This document shows, one piece after another, positions 1 to 9,886 of a stretch of 64,000 bases of DNA. This DNA comes from Flavobacteriaceae bacterium (GTDB taxonomy: Bacteria; Bacteroidota; Bacteroidia; Flavobacteriales; Flavobacteriaceae). The position numbers were made by a program, and so were the translations under genes. The stretch is taken from contig JAPORT010000005.1 in assembly GCA_026710085.1 (NCBI GenBank), positions 1-64,000 of the forward strand. Direction: 5' to 3'. The first letter of the stretch is position 1, and every line of letters begins with the position of its first letter. The notes under the pieces are model-generated. The model had not been told where the DNA came from, searched no databases, and saw nothing but the letters and a program-made list of their open reading frames with translations.

Positions 1-154
1 CATACAGATGGTCTTCATCGAGGGCAATATGAAACACCGCATCGGTGGCCACAGAGATCGCATCCGACGTACAGGTGTCGAGAACAAGACCCATCGAAAG
101 AAACATCAAGAAAAAACGGAGGGAGGGGAAAAATCGGTTGTTACCCTTTCTCAT
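1..154 (-). CDS. N-terminal part of a secreted protein, cut by the window edge
   Basis: An open frame starts with ATG at 154 on the reverse strand and runs 51 codons to the window edge without a stop. The N-terminus has basic residues (MRKGNNR), then a hydrophobic stretch (FFLMFLSMGLVL) and a cysteine (DTCTSD), which looks like a signal peptide or a weak lipoprotein signal. The DNA is visibly richer in G+C than the non-coding DNA next to it, which supports coding. The family cannot be recognised from this fragment. Confidence 0.5.
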   Translation of the reverse strand, partial: MRKGNNRFFPSLRFFLMFLSMGLVLDTCTSDAISVATDAVFHIALDEDHLY

Positions 155-298
155 AGAATGTAATGGGACTTTTGCTTGATGTCATCATTGGATTTCGAAA
201 ACAAAATAAGAAATGTTTCGAGACTTATGTGTCAAAAAATTTAATATTTCTCAAAAAGAGGACCAAAGTAAAGGCATTTTTTATTTATTTATTGATAA

Positions 299-320
299 GT
301 TCAACAATCAGGTGCAACAA
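299..320 (-). repeat. 22-bp dispersed motif, copy 1
   Basis: Read on the reverse strand it is TTGTTGCAC, six variable bases (CTGATT), then GTTGAAC. The same 9+6+7 layout recurs at 51135-51156, 59530-59551 and 59717-59738. The bases just inside, CAACAATAAAAATC as read on the plus strand, are nearly the same as at the 59530 copy. Function unknown; it could be the end of a small mobile element or a protein-binding site. Confidence 0.6.
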
Positions 321-434
321 TAAAAATCAAAAACGATTAGACTTAAAAGAGCTTTAATGATACAAATAAAGACGCTTAATAGAAATCATTAGAATAGTAA
401 ACAATCTCTTGCGACATAAAGATTATTCAATTCT

Positions 435-448
435 AAGGAGTTAAAATG
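435..448 (+). promoter_or_regulatory. Strong ribosome-binding site and ATG in frame with folE but stopped after seven codons
   Basis: AAGGAG (435-440) precedes an ATG at 446 that is in the folE frame. It encodes MSNFAPN and then TAA at 467-469. The next possible folE starts are GTG at 479 and ATG at 491. Either this is a short leader peptide whose translation couples to folE, or the TAA is a mutation that removed the first residues of folE. Confidence 0.45.
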
Positions 449-478
449 AGTAATTTTGCACCAAATTAAAATGAATCC

Positions 479-1153
479 GTGAAAAAAGAAATGATTAACG
501 TTCTTGAAGATGAAGATTGTACTATCTGCGAAAATCTTGATACTCCCTTTAGTAATCATGCACCAGAATTAACTCCAGAAAAAAAAATTGAATTAATCCA
601 ACCTAAAGTAAAAGAAATATTAGAAATTCTTGGATTGGACACCAATGATTCTAGTTTAGCGAAAACACCATACAGAGTAGCAAAAATGTGGGTAAAAGAA
701 CTATTCTATGGACTGTCTGTGGAAAATAAACCATCTGTATCAAAATTTCAAAAGAATTATGATTATGGAGAAATGATCGTAAGTAAAAATATTTCTATTT
801 TTTCCACTTGCGAACATCATTTGCTTCCCATCATTGGAAAAGCTCATGTCGCTTATTTCCCTAAAAACAATGAAGTTGTTGGATTATCGAAAATTAACCG
901 AATTGTGGATTTTTATGCCAAACGCCCACAAGTTCAAGAGCGATTGACCTATCAAATTGTCAATGAAATCCAATCAGTGATGCAATCAGAAGATGTTGCT
1001 TGTGTTGTAGAAGCCAAACATCTATGCGTCAACTATAGAGGCATTAGAGATACCAACAGTTCCACGGTCACGAGTCTCTTTGAAGGTCAATTCAAACAAC
1101 AAACGACTAAAGAAGAATTTTTAAAATCGATTTCTCTGGAAACTGAATTCTGA
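479..1153 (+). CDS. folE: GTP cyclohydrolase I
   Basis: Catalyses the first step of tetrahydrofolate/pterin synthesis, GTP to 7,8-dihydroneopterin triphosphate, in the cytoplasm. At 224 residues it is family-typical. Zinc ligands expected from the E. coli enzyme are visible as Cys111 and His114 in TCEHHLLP and Cys183 in KHLCVNYRG; His113 and His181 fit the other active-site histidines. The N-terminus (first ~30 residues) is an extension of low conservation. The GTG start at 479 is the first possible start after an in-frame TAA at 467, so the true start is uncertain and ATG 491 is the alternative. The stop overlaps the cysS start by one base (TGATG), so the two are translationally coupled. Confidence 0.95.
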   Translation: MKKEMINVLEDEDCTICENLDTPFSNHAPELTPEKKIELIQPKVKEILEILGLDTNDSSLAKTPYRVAKMWVKELFYGLSVENKPSVSKFQKNYDYGEMIVSKNISIFSTCEHHLLPIIGKAHVAYFPKNNEVVGLSKINRIVDFYAKRPQVQERLTYQIVNEIQSVMQSEDVACVVEAKHLCVNYRGIRDTNSSTVTSLFEGQFKQQTTKEEFLKSISLETEF

Positions 1154-2634
1154 TGAATTCAAAATTAGTTGTCTACAATTCTCTTTCAGGAAAAAAAGAG
1201 GTGTTTAAACCATTACACCCTAAAAGGGTAGGTATGTATGTTTGCGGACCAACGGTTTATAATAAAGTTCACTTAGGTAATTGTCGCACCTTTATTTCTT
1301 TTGATTTAATTCTTCGATATCTCAGATTTTTAGGGTATAAAGTGAGGTATGTTCGGAATATTACCGATGCGGGGCATTTAGAATATGATGCAGACCAAGG
1401 AGAAGATAGGATTTCAAAAAGGGCTCGATTGGAACAAATCGAACCCATGGAGGTTGTTCAAAAATATACCCTTGATTTCCATAAATGTTTGTCTAAATTC
1501 AATGTATTACCCCCCGATATCGAACCAACAGCTTCTGGACATATTATTGAACAAATCGAACTAATTAAATCCATTATTGAAAAAGGATTTGCTTATGAAC
1601 GTAACGGCTCTGTTTACTTTGATGTTTTGAAGTACAATAAATCGCATCAGTACGGTATTCTCAGTAATCGAGATATCGAAGAATTAGTTCATAACACGAG
1701 AGAGCTTGATGGTCAAGATGATAAAAAAAACCCACAAGATTTTGCCCTTTGGAAAAAAGCCGAACCACGGCATATCATGAGGTGGCCGTCTCCTTGGAGT
1801 GACGGTTTTCCGGGATGGCATTTAGAATGTACTGCCATGAGTAGTAAATATTTAGGTGAAACATTTGATATCCATGGAGGAGGAATGGATTTAAAGTTTC
1901 CACACCACGAATGTGAAATAGCACAATCAACAGCTGTCAATGGAAAACCACCAGTAAACTATTGGATTCATGGAAACTTATTAACTCTTAATGGAAAAAA
2001 AATGGCCAAATCAACGGGTAGTTTTTTGTTACCTGATGATATTTTTGATGGAACAAGTAGTCTACTGAATAAATCATACTCTCCGAACGTGGTCCGTTTT
2101 TTTATGCTCCAAGCACATTATCGAAGCATACTCGATATTAGTGAATCAGCATTAATAGCCTCTGAAAAAGGTTTGGCCAGATTGTTAGATGGATTTCAGA
2201 CTCTCAAAAATCTAAAACAAGGCTCAGATGAAATGAATTTCGATTATGAATCTTGGTTGGAACAGTGCCATCAAGTTATGAATGATGATTTTAACAGTCC
2301 CCTACTGATTGCTCAATGTTTTACAGCAATTAAATTCATTCAAAAAGTGGATCATAGCAGAAAAAAAATCGATGGGCAATTAATTCAAAATTTAAAAACC
2401 GGTTTAAAATCTTTTTTATTTGATGTTATGGGATTGCTACCAGAAGAACCTGAGTCAACTCAGAAAGAAAATTCAAAACTGTCTCATCAACTGATTGAAA
2501 TCCTTCTTGATATCCGAAAGGATGCTCGAGAAAAGGGGGATTACACCACTTCAGATAAGATTCGAAACGAATTATCCAAAACAGGTGTCGAATTAAAAGA
2601 CACTCATTTAGGAACAGAGTATCAGATGAAATAA
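1153..2634 (+). CDS. cysS: Cysteinyl-tRNA synthetase
   Basis: Charges tRNA-Cys with cysteine. The 493-residue protein shows the class I signatures: [13 protein letters not shown] carries the HIGH-like motif (HLGN) with the first zinc-binding cysteine, WHLECTAM and HHECEIAQ carry the remaining zinc-site residues, and [10 protein letters not shown] is the KMSKS loop. The C-terminal helical domain ends in the usual KxRDEARKxKDYxxSDxIR-like pattern ([19 protein letters not shown]). It overlaps folE by one base and is followed after four bases by yidD, so folE-cysS-yidD(-lgt) is probably one transcript. Confidence 0.97.
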   Translation: MNSKLVVYNSLSGKKEVFKPLHPKRVGMYVCGPTVYNKVHLGNCRTFISFDLILRYLRFLGYKVRYVRNITDAGHLEYDADQGEDRISKRARLEQIEPMEVVQKYTLDFHKCLSKFNVLPPDIEPTASGHIIEQIELIKSIIEKGFAYERNGSVYFDVLKYNKSHQYGILSNRDIEELVHNTRELDGQDDKKNPQDFALWKKAEPRHIMRWPSPWSDGFPGWHLECTAMSSKYLGETFDIHGGGMDLKFPHHECEIAQSTAVNGKPPVNYWIHGNLLTLNGKKMAKSTGSFLLPDDIFDGTSSLLNKSYSPNVVRFFMLQAHYRSILDISESALIASEKGLARLLDGFQTLKNLKQGSDEMNFDYESWLEQCHQVMNDDFNSPLLIAQCFTAIKFIQKVDHSRKKIDGQLIQNLKTGLKSFLFDVMGLLPEEPESTQKENSKLSHQLIEILLDIRKDAREKGDYTTSDKIRNELSKTGVELKDTHLGTEYQMK

Positions 2635-2638
2635 TGTG

Positions 2639-2860
2639 ATGAAAAAAGTATTATCCTATCCATTTATCATCGCCATTCTATTTTATCAACGTTTCATTTC
2701 ACCACTCTTTCCTCCCAAGTGTCGATTTCAACCAACATGTTCAGCATATTCATTAGAAGCTTTTCGAAAATATGGCCTTATCAAAGGATTCATTTTAACG
2801 GTAAAAAGGCTTTGGAAATGTCATCCTTGGGGTGGTTCTGGACATGATCCTCTTCCATAA
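2639..2860 (+). CDS. yidD: Membrane protein insertion efficiency factor YidD
   Basis: Small membrane-associated protein of 73 residues thought to assist YidC-dependent insertion of membrane proteins. It shows the family hallmarks: an amphipathic start, [41 protein letters not shown] and the GGSGHDPLP end. The frame also permits a GTG one codon earlier; the ATG at 2639 is the better start. It follows cysS by four bases. Confidence 0.93.
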   Translation: MKKVLSYPFIIAILFYQRFISPLFPPKCRFQPTCSAYSLEAFRKYGLIKGFILTVKRLWKCHPWGGSGHDPLP

Positions 2861-2904
2861 AAATTCTGACCCTATTCTTTACATTTGTACTCTCAATATT
2901 TTCT

Positions 2905-3768
2905 ATGATACTCTATCGATTTAATTGGCAACCAAGTGAAACCCTTTTTGAAATAGGGGATTTCGGTATTCATATCTATTCTTTGATGTTCATTGTTGCA
3001 TTTGGATTGGGATATATCATCATGAGAAATATCTATAAAAATGAAAATGTAAAAATTGCTGAATTAGAATCGTTATTCACTTACATGGTTATTGCCGTTT
3101 TATTAGGTGCAAGAATCGGTGATGTTTTCTTCTATAGTTGGGATTATTATAAAGATCATTTGATTGAAATTTTATTACCTATTCGAGAAAATCCAAATGC
3201 TTCTTTGTTTTTTGGTTTAATCGATGGGTATGCTTTTTCAGGATACAAAGGATTGGCCTCTCATGGAGCTGTAATTGGGGTCTTGGTTGGTCTTTGGTTA
3301 TATCAGATTAGACACAAATACCAATCGTTTATTTGGCTTTTAGATCGCATCACGATTCCAATTACCATTGGCGGTTGTTTTGTACGCATTGGAAATTTTT
3401 TTAATTCTGAAATCGTCGGAAAATACACCAATACCGATTTTGGTGTTGTGTTTATAAATAATAATGAAACCCTGCCTCGTCATCCTGCTCAACTTTATGA
3501 AGTTATCGGTTACTTTATCCTGTGGCTTTTTTTGAGAAGAATATACAAAACCGATAAAAGAAATTATCCAGGGTATCTCATTGGTGTGATGTTTACTGGT
3601 ATGTTCACCATTCGATTTATCATTGAATTTGTGAAAGAAAAGCAAGGAGGTATTGAAGACTATCTCCCTGGTTTAAGCACTGGTCAATGGTTGAGTATTC
3701 CATTAATTATTGTTGGTATTTATCTGATTATTAGATCGATAAGAAAAGGTCCTGTTACGAATTCTTGA
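2905..3768 (+). CDS. lgt: Prolipoprotein diacylglyceryl transferase
   Basis: Integral membrane enzyme that moves diacylglycerol from phosphatidylglycerol to the lipobox cysteine of prolipoproteins. The 287-residue chain has about seven hydrophobic segments, the SHGAVIGVLVGLW motif, the Lgt signature around RIGNFFNSEIVGKYT, and RHPAQLYEVIGYF. It matches the family length. Lies 44 bases after yidD and is the last gene of the forward block. Several lipoproteins elsewhere in the window (DUF1573, DUF6452, M81, sulfatase) would be substrates. Confidence 0.95.
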   Translation: MILYRFNWQPSETLFEIGDFGIHIYSLMFIVAFGLGYIIMRNIYKNENVKIAELESLFTYMVIAVLLGARIGDVFFYSWDYYKDHLIEILLPIRENPNASLFFGLIDGYAFSGYKGLASHGAVIGVLVGLWLYQIRHKYQSFIWLLDRITIPITIGGCFVRIGNFFNSEIVGKYTNTDFGVVFINNNETLPRHPAQLYEVIGYFILWLFLRRIYKTDKRNYPGYLIGVMFTGMFTIRFIIEFVKEKQGGIEDYLPGLSTGQWLSIPLIIVGIYLIIRSIRKGPVTNS

Positions 3769-4113
3769 TTCTAAACTACGTATCTGATGATATTCTCATA
3801 AGTAATTTTTGTTCCCATGTCGGGTTGGACATGGGAGGCCTTTATACTAAAATTTTGGATTTCTACTAAAAGGGCTCAAATGCAAAAATGATTACCCAAA
3901 AAAGTCCTAATCAGATCTAAAAAAATGACTCAAAATCGCAACGAAAACGTCAAAATTAAAGAAGTGTTGTATTGATTGGACCGAGTTATTCGCTGAATAC
4001 GAAAAAGAAATCCCTCAAGAATTCAGATCTTTTCAATTTTTATTATTGAAGGGATTTTCATAACCTTGATAGTTTACAATCTTTCTATTTTTGTTTTTAA
4101 TAATTCAATAAAT
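3769..4113. other. Non-coding stretch after lgt
   Basis: Holds a hairpin (3814-3835) and then AT-rich sequence. Near 3980-4062 a short frame reads ELFAEYEKEIPQEF before a stop, faintly like the C-terminal LEKEIP stretch of the HEPN proteins in this window; this is too short to call a gene remnant firmly. Confidence 0.4.
3814..3835 (+). terminator. Possible terminator hairpin after lgt
   Basis: Perfect 8-bp stem CCCATGTC / GACATGGG with loop GGGTTG, 46 bases after the lgt stop. The bases after the stem (AGGCCTTTATAC) are only weakly T-rich, so termination is inferred mainly from position. Confidence 0.4.
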
Positions 4114-4413
4114 ATGTTATCCCAAAAACAACAAGATATTGTGATTGAAGCCATGAAACCGTTTAAACCAACAAAAATTGCATTCAGTCCTTTCGATGCT
4201 TTTGAAGAGGAAATAGAACTATTATATGATTTTGATGAATGTCCAAGCTTGCTTGAATTAGCTAGAATTATTGTTTCTCTTGAGAAACAATTTAATCAAA
4301 AAGTAAATTTAATTTCGTTTGATATGATTCATCCATTCATTAAACAAGATATGTTGAACGAGGCAACAATATTTTTTGATGAAGGCAAGAGAGCAAAAGC
4401 AGATTCTATATAG
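4114..4413 (+). CDS. Minimal nucleotidyltransferase-fold antitoxin (MNT) lacking the catalytic motif
   Basis: 99 residues from the ATG at 4114, which matches the starts of the sibling genes (MLSQ/MLTK); an upstream start at 4066 is possible but less likely. The N-terminus (QQDIVIEAMKPFKPTKI) and the C-terminus align with the intact MNT at 35182. Where that protein has GSYAR and SDID, this one has a shorter FSPFDAFEEEIE, and the third acidic position is Asn (VNLIS for VDLVP). It should therefore not transfer AMP, although the fold is probably kept. It overlaps the HEPN gene by 35 bases, the normal antitoxin-toxin layout. The MNT at 22403 shares the same FSxFD type of change, so this may be a stable subfamily rather than a random ruin. 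Confidence 0.75.
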   Translation: MLSQKQQDIVIEAMKPFKPTKIAFSPFDAFEEEIELLYDFDECPSLLELARIIVSLEKQFNQKVNLISFDMIHPFIKQDMLNEATIFFDEGKRAKADSI

Positions 4414-4771
4414 GTTGGAATACATTGATGATTTTCTTTTTGAATTACATCACTTTTCAAAACATATTTCAACAAAAGAAGATTTTCTAAAAGATAGATC
4501 AACACAGATTATTGTTTCTAAGCAGATACAAGACATAGGTGAAGCAATAAGAATTATTTGCAAGAAAATACGCCCCGAAATAATAATAGAATATCCAAAA
4601 ATAGAATGGCTAGAAATTGTTGAACTTCGAAATCGTATTGCACATGAATCTTTCCAAATTAAAATAGACACTATTTATAAAGCATTAGTTATGGATATTC
4701 GTATTTTAGAAGAAGAACTTCCAAAATTTAAAAATTATGTATTATCTCAAAAAAAAGGAAATGGTTCATGA
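4379..4771 (+). CDS. HEPN-domain toxin-like protein (DUF86/HepT-like)
   Basis: 130-residue all-helical protein encoded with the MNT gene. Such proteins are RNases kept in check by their MNT partner. The catalytic R-x4-H is present (RNRIAH, about residues 84-89), but the tyrosine that normally follows as RX4HXY, the residue modified by active MNT partners, is Ser here (HES). This fits a partner that has lost its transferase motif. This is the only HEPN gene of the five in the window with an uninterrupted full-length frame. The frame begins with TTG-ATG; the ATG at 4379 is used here. It converges on the helicase gene at 4818. Confidence 0.8.
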   Translation: MKAREQKQILYRLEYIDDFLFELHHFSKHISTKEDFLKDRSTQIIVSKQIQDIGEAIRIICKKIRPEIIIEYPKIEWLEIVELRNRIAHESFQIKIDTIYKALVMDIRILEEELPKFKNYVLSQKKGNGS

Positions 4772-4817
4772 GAAGAAAATAGAATGAAAGGTTTTTTAAT
4801 GAATTTAGAATAACCAG

Positions 4818-7800
4818 TTACATCATGGTTAAAAGAGAAAGCATTCCATTTTCATCCTTAACGAACTTATTCCCAATAAGAGCGTTTTTCTCTTTCGAGA
4901 TTAAATCACTGATTTGATTGGTCACTCTTGAGAAACCAAAAATTCTAGATACCCCACTGCTTAGTTCTTCAAATTGAACAGCGCCGTAGGATTTGTCCAA
5001 ATACAGCATTATGGCATTTTGAATTTCATGTTTGGAAATGAATTCGAACGGAGACTCGTCTCTAGGTAAGTCACTTCGCTTTCTGATTAATCCGTTTTTT
5101 GAAGGCGTTTCGAATTTATCTTCGAAATAAAAAAAAGAGTTGTTTGATTTTAATTGATGATTCTTCTTGAGAATGGATAGCATATAATCGTAATGACGTC
5201 TGATTCTCTGCCCAGCTCTTTTTATATTGGTAAGCTTTCTCACCCTAGTCAACAATAGTTCATAATGAATGGGTTGTTCTTGCTGAATAATTTGATGTAA
5301 TAATTCATCAAGTCTCCAATACTCATGTAATTCTTGATGCAAAATCACCTCACCTACAAAAGTCTCATAGGAACCAATTTCATCATCTGAACTCAAATCC
5401 TTTTGGTATTCAATCGTTACTTTGGATTGATTCTCTTCTATAGGGTTAGATTCTGAACCTGTACTTGTTGAGTTCTCGACACTTTCATTGAGACTATTTG
5501 GTTGATTTTGAATTTCTGTTGAATCATTGTCTTTTGCTTCGTCTTCAATAAGATTTCGGACATAATCTAAAAGTCTTTGGGATTCAATTTGATTGTTTCG
5601 AAACCAATCGGTACTCCAAATTCTATAAAACTTCCACCCCATCATTTCTAATATCAATTGACGTGATTTATCACGGTCCCGTGCAATTCGACTGGAATGA
5701 TACGTTGCACCATCGCACTCAATAGCGAGTATAAACCGACCTTTTTCTTTGGGATGCTTTACAGCGATATCAATTTTAAATCCTTGAGATTTTACTTGAT
5801 TGGCAATATCGATTCCATTTTTAATTAAAAAGTCAGAGACTTGACTTTCAAAAACAGAATCAGTATGTCCATTGGTCACTTCTGCTAACTGGAATTCACG
5901 GCTATCAGCGTAATTTAAAAATGTTTTTAAGACTCGAACGCCATAACTATTCACTTTGGTAGTATCAATCTCAGATCCTTTAAAATTTGAAAAAACCACA
6001 CATTTTAATTTTGATCTTGAAAATAAAACATTAAGTCTCCGTTCTCCACCCGTTTTATTGACTGGACCAAAATTGTAAGAAAACTTTCCACTCTCTTGAT
6101 GTCCATAGCCAACGCTTATAAAAATAAAATCACGCTCATCTCCTTGAACATTTTCAAGATTTTTAACAAAAAACCGTTCATCAGGATGATCACTGAATAG
6201 ATATTTTTCAACTCGAGGATTTGGATTGATTCTCAATTCTTGCTCTAAATGATCTTCGATTAAACGAGCTTGAGATTGAGAAAAAGCAACAACACCTAAT
6301 GTTTTATCAGGATTTACAATAGCATGATGGATGACTTCTTGAATAATTAATTGAGCTTCTTTTAAATTGACACTCCCCCCTTTACCTGGTGCATAGTATG
6401 TGTTTTTTGTGTGATAATGATGCAATCCTCTGGTATCATTTTTTGCAATAGGACTAGGAAAAATAATCAACCGAGAATCATAAAACTCACGATTAGAAAC
6501 GGCAATTAAACTTTGATGCTTGCTTCGATAGTGCCACTTGAGCATGGTTTGAGAAACATTTTTTGCCTCAGCTAGAGCTAAAATACTTTCCACATCAGAA
6601 GTTTCAAATTCTAGATTATCTTCTTGACTTTCATCTTCAGCCATATCAAAAAATGAAGTGGGAGGTAGTTGTTTTTTATCTCCAACAACAACCATTTGTT
6701 TCGCTCTTAGGATAGCACCAAAAGATTCCACGGGTTTTATTTGACTTGCTTCATCAAAAATGACCAAATCAAATTGCAAACTATTTTTATCGATAAACTG
6801 AGCAATGGCCAATGGGCTCATTAAAAAAAGTGGTTTCAAATCCAATAGCAAATCATCACACTGTGTAATGATTTTTCGTATGGGTTTTATTTTTCTCTTT
6901 TTTGCAAATTCAGCTTTTAACATACCGAGTTTTCCTCCACCAATATTTGTTTTTGGAATTTTCTCGTAGTGTTGTATCAGAACTCGATACTTGTTAATCT
7001 CTAAAAGTTTGTCTTCATATTGACTGTACTCGTGAACTTTATGAGAATGATTTGAACCATCAAAACGACTGAGTTCTGGCCGTTCATGGAGTGTTTTTTG
7101 TGCAATAGATCGAAACCAATAATATTGGAAGATGTCCACTAAATTTTGATCTGCCTGATCCCAGTTTTCTATGATTTCGATAATCCAATCATGGTGTTGA
7201 TCTTTTAAATCTTCAATTTTTGAGACGACATCACAGAATTTTGTGAAAATAGATTCATTGGAAATCCAAAGATCAAGCATTCCGATGACTGAAGTGATTT
7301 CTTCATCTTTGATGCTTTTCGATGTCGAATAAGAAACTTCCTCAAGCGTTTTAAAAAGCTGTGAATACGCGTTTTCAAATGGCAACAAGTCTACTTCTAA
7401 GTCTTGAATTAATTCTTTGCGGTTTACAAGATCTATGCCTTTTTCAAACACTTGGCTGTTTTTTAGTTCATTATTGAATTTTAAATACCAATTCATAGAA
7501 TGAAGAAAATCTTCCCATCGATCCGAATAATGCTCTAATTTTTCGTCTGTCATTTTTTTAATCAAATGATTCAAATCACTGATTTTTTTATTGATATCCC
7601 ATCCTTTGATATTTCTTTGACACAAATCCATTAATTGTGCGTCACTAATTTTTTGATTTGGATTAGTGTAGTAAACTTTTAAAGATTTTTTTGATTTTCT
7701 ATATCTTCCAATGATCCCTTTATACCATTTAGAACTTGAATCGGTTAGATTTTGGTAATGAATAAACACATCTAAATTCCAAAACCGACTATTTACTAAA

Positions 7801-9578
7801 TCACTTACCTCTTTGATTTTTTGTTGAATGTCAAGTACTTCTACAGACAGATTGATTAACTCTTCAATATTTTTTGAATTAGAAAACACCCTATTTCGAA
7901 AATTTAATTCAACACCATGTGAATCATATTGCTTGATAAACTCAAGAGTTTTTGATAGCCGTTGAAGATCATTCCAAGAAGATGTCATGGAAAAGACTTT
8001 GCTTTTTTCGACTATATGAAGAATCTTAGATTCTATACTTTTAAGAACGTCAAACAGAAGTTTTATTTTTCTTAAAAACTCTTCTTTTTCAATGAAATCA
8101 AAGTTTTTTGGACGAATCTGAAAAAAAGGACTTGAAGAAAGAGATCCTAATTCTTTTAATTGATTTTGAATTTGATTTAACTCATTGAGAAGATTGGTGT
8201 ATTGATGATAATTTCCTGCGGTTATTTTATCGTAGTCTATATGGTATATTGACTCGCTCAGAGATTTTTTCGCTTTTAAACAATAACCAAATACTTGTAT
8301 TGGTGTGAATCCAGTATCGCCAATGGTTTGATTGACTGCTTGAGAATAGGCATTAATTTCTTTTCGAATTTGCTCTGCTTGATCAAGTGCTTCTTGAAAA
8401 TCAATATTGATGGTTGGTAAATCACTATTTAATACTTTTTCAAGTTCACGTAAAAATGATTTTTTATTTGTCTTATCGCTGTGTAGTTCGAGACCTACAA
8501 TGCCTAAACCAAGTTTTGATAATCGATTAGATACTACTTTTAAAGCGGCTAACTTTTCGGCGACAAAGAGCACTTTTTTTCCTCGAGCCAAGAAATCACA
8601 AATGATATTGGTGATTGTTTGAGATTTGCCACTTCCTGGAGGTCCCTGCACCACGGTACTTAATCCCTCTCTGATTGAAAAGATAACTTCTTGTTGAGAA
8701 CTATCGGCTGGTAAAACATGATATGTTTCTTTATAAGGAATATCATCACCAAAATCGGAAGAACCGAGACTACTTTCATGATAAAATCCTTCTTCTAGAA
8801 TATTGGATAAAATTTCATGATCATAGGGCTTGGCATCTTCTGGCCATGTATTAGGATCTAAATCATTATACATTAAAAAGTTGCCAAATGAAAAGAGACC
8901 TAGCTTGATTTCATTTTCATTGATTTTCCACCGATCAAAGTTTAATTTTTTAGATAGATCATCAAATAATTCAAGAAGATTACTGGAATCGATTTCTTGT
9001 GGTATTTCGATGTCAAGACCGTATGTTTTTTTGACCTTAGCAAAAAATGAAATATTCATTCCAATATCATCTTCATTGAATGAAATTTTAAATGGCGATT
9101 TGATGCTACTTCTTGAGAGTTTTACTGGAACGAGTACGATGGGTGCTTTTCGTAGTATTTGACTGTTTTCATCTTCATACCAGTGAATGAAACCAAGTGC
9201 GAGAAATAACATATTCACACCTTTTTCTTCAGTAGATAACTTTGATACCCTTTGTATGTTTCTTAGCCTACGTTGTAAATCTTTTGGAGAATGAAGGGTT
9301 TGTAAAATACGATCAGTTAGTTTTGATTCATCTTCAACATCTGGTGGTGGTAAGGAGTATAACTGATTGAATTCATCATCTGCTTCGTCGATTTGGTCTT
9401 CTTTCGGCTTGAAGCTCATGATGTTTCCTTTTTCAACTAGTATTCGGAATACTTCTAAGCTATTTTCTTGAACTACACGAACGATGCGTTTTGATTTGTC
9501 TTTGGTATGTATGAAATTATTACGAAATCCAAAATCCAATAAATTTTCTCTAGATTTTTCTAGTAATTCAGATCTCAT
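4818..9578 (-). CDS. Large DUF4011-type SF1 helicase with C-terminal Vsr-like nuclease (Hhe-like defence protein)
   Basis: 1586 residues. A DUF4011-like N-terminal region is followed by the first helicase block with Walker A GPPGSGKS (about 312-319). A long helical insertion follows, then Walker B VIFDEASQ (about 940) with GDKKQLPP, and the second RecA-like block with VQGDERDFIFIS and LNVLFSRSK. After that comes a nuclease domain (about 1235-1340) of the MTES_1575/Vsr type with FILAIECDGATYH and RDRDKSRQ, then a DUF3320-like C-terminal domain (about 1410-1560). This order matches the single-gene system Hhe (DUF4011-helicase-Vsr) reported among bacterial antiviral genes. Defence is inferred from family and context between TA genes; no activity can be read from sequence. 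Start ATG at 9578. Confidence 0.85.
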   Translation of the reverse strand: MRSELLEKSRENLLDFGFRNNFIHTKDKSKRIVRVVQENSLEVFRILVEKGNIMSFKPKEDQIDEADDEFNQLYSLPPPDVEDESKLTDRILQTLHSPKDLQRRLRNIQRVSKLSTEEKGVNMLFLALGFIHWYEDENSQILRKAPIVLVPVKLSRSSIKSPFKISFNEDDIGMNISFFAKVKKTYGLDIEIPQEIDSSNLLELFDDLSKKLNFDRWKINENEIKLGLFSFGNFLMYNDLDPNTWPEDAKPYDHEILSNILEEGFYHESSLGSSDFGDDIPYKETYHVLPADSSQQEVIFSIREGLSTVVQGPPGSGKSQTITNIICDFLARGKKVLFVAEKLAALKVVSNRLSKLGLGIVGLELHSDKTNKKSFLRELEKVLNSDLPTINIDFQEALDQAEQIRKEINAYSQAVNQTIGDTGFTPIQVFGYCLKAKKSLSESIYHIDYDKITAGNYHQYTNLLNELNQIQNQLKELGSLSSSPFFQIRPKNFDFIEKEEFLRKIKLLFDVLKSIESKILHIVEKSKVFSMTSSWNDLQRLSKTLEFIKQYDSHGVELNFRNRVFSNSKNIEELINLSVEVLDIQQKIKEVSDLVNSRFWNLDVFIHYQNLTDSSSKWYKGIIGRYRKSKKSLKVYYTNPNQKISDAQLMDLCQRNIKGWDINKKISDLNHLIKKMTDEKLEHYSDRWEDFLHSMNWYLKFNNELKNSQVFEKGIDLVNRKELIQDLEVDLLPFENAYSQLFKTLEEVSYSTSKSIKDEEITSVIGMLDLWISNESIFTKFCDVVSKIEDLKDQHHDWIIEIIENWDQADQNLVDIFQYYWFRSIAQKTLHERPELSRFDGSNHSHKVHEYSQYEDKLLEINKYRVLIQHYEKIPKTNIGGGKLGMLKAEFAKKRKIKPIRKIITQCDDLLLDLKPLFLMSPLAIAQFIDKNSLQFDLVIFDEASQIKPVESFGAILRAKQMVVVGDKKQLPPTSFFDMAEDESQEDNLEFETSDVESILALAEAKNVSQTMLKWHYRSKHQSLIAVSNREFYDSRLIIFPSPIAKNDTRGLHHYHTKNTYYAPGKGGSVNLKEAQLIIQEVIHHAIVNPDKTLGVVAFSQSQARLIEDHLEQELRINPNPRVEKYLFSDHPDERFFVKNLENVQGDERDFIFISVGYGHQESGKFSYNFGPVNKTGGERRLNVLFSRSKLKCVVFSNFKGSEIDTTKVNSYGVRVLKTFLNYADSREFQLAEVTNGHTDSVFESQVSDFLIKNGIDIANQVKSQGFKIDIAVKHPKEKGRFILAIECDGATYHSSRIARDRDKSRQLILEMMGWKFYRIWSTDWFRNNQIESQRLLDYVRNLIEDEAKDNDSTEIQNQPNSLNESVENSTSTGSESNPIEENQSKVTIEYQKDLSSDDEIGSYETFVGEVILHQELHEYWRLDELLHQIIQQEQPIHYELLLTRVRKLTNIKRAGQRIRRHYDYMLSILKKNHQLKSNNSFFYFEDKFETPSKNGLIRKRSDLPRDESPFEFISKHEIQNAIMLYLDKSYGAVQFEELSSGVSRIFGFSRVTNQISDLISKEKNALIGNKFVKDENGMLSLLTMM

Positions 9579-9886
9579 TGACTTTAGTATAGTTGATCGC
9601 AGCCAAAATTAAAAATTAGATTAAAATCCCATCGTCATGTTGTTTCATCTACTAACGGTCAAATCTATTTCCAAAGGAAGCTCTTCATCAGTAAGGTTCT
9701 TATTCCAATTTGTATTCTGTATAGCATGTACTATATTTTGCTTTCATTCTTTTTAGATCAAGCGGATATGTTTTGAAACACAAAAACTATTTCTCGACTT
9801 TGAAAAATAATTTAAAACGAAAATTAGTGTCAGATTGTTATCATAGAAATTCTTTTTTTAATTTTATTTCCAATTAAATAGATATC
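9579..9886. other. Non-coding stretch upstream of the helicase gene
   Basis: AT-rich, no open frame of note. It presumably holds the promoter of the reverse-strand helicase gene. No hairpin or repeat stood out. Confidence 0.4.

Larger units (their letters stand above)
155..478. other. Non-coding stretch between divergent genes
   Basis: No convincing gene. A 64-codon open frame at 163-357 has no recognisable family. The stretch holds one copy of the 22-bp dispersed motif (299-320) and, near its end, an AAGGAG sequence followed by an ATG that is blocked by a stop (see 435-448). Confidence 0.5.
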
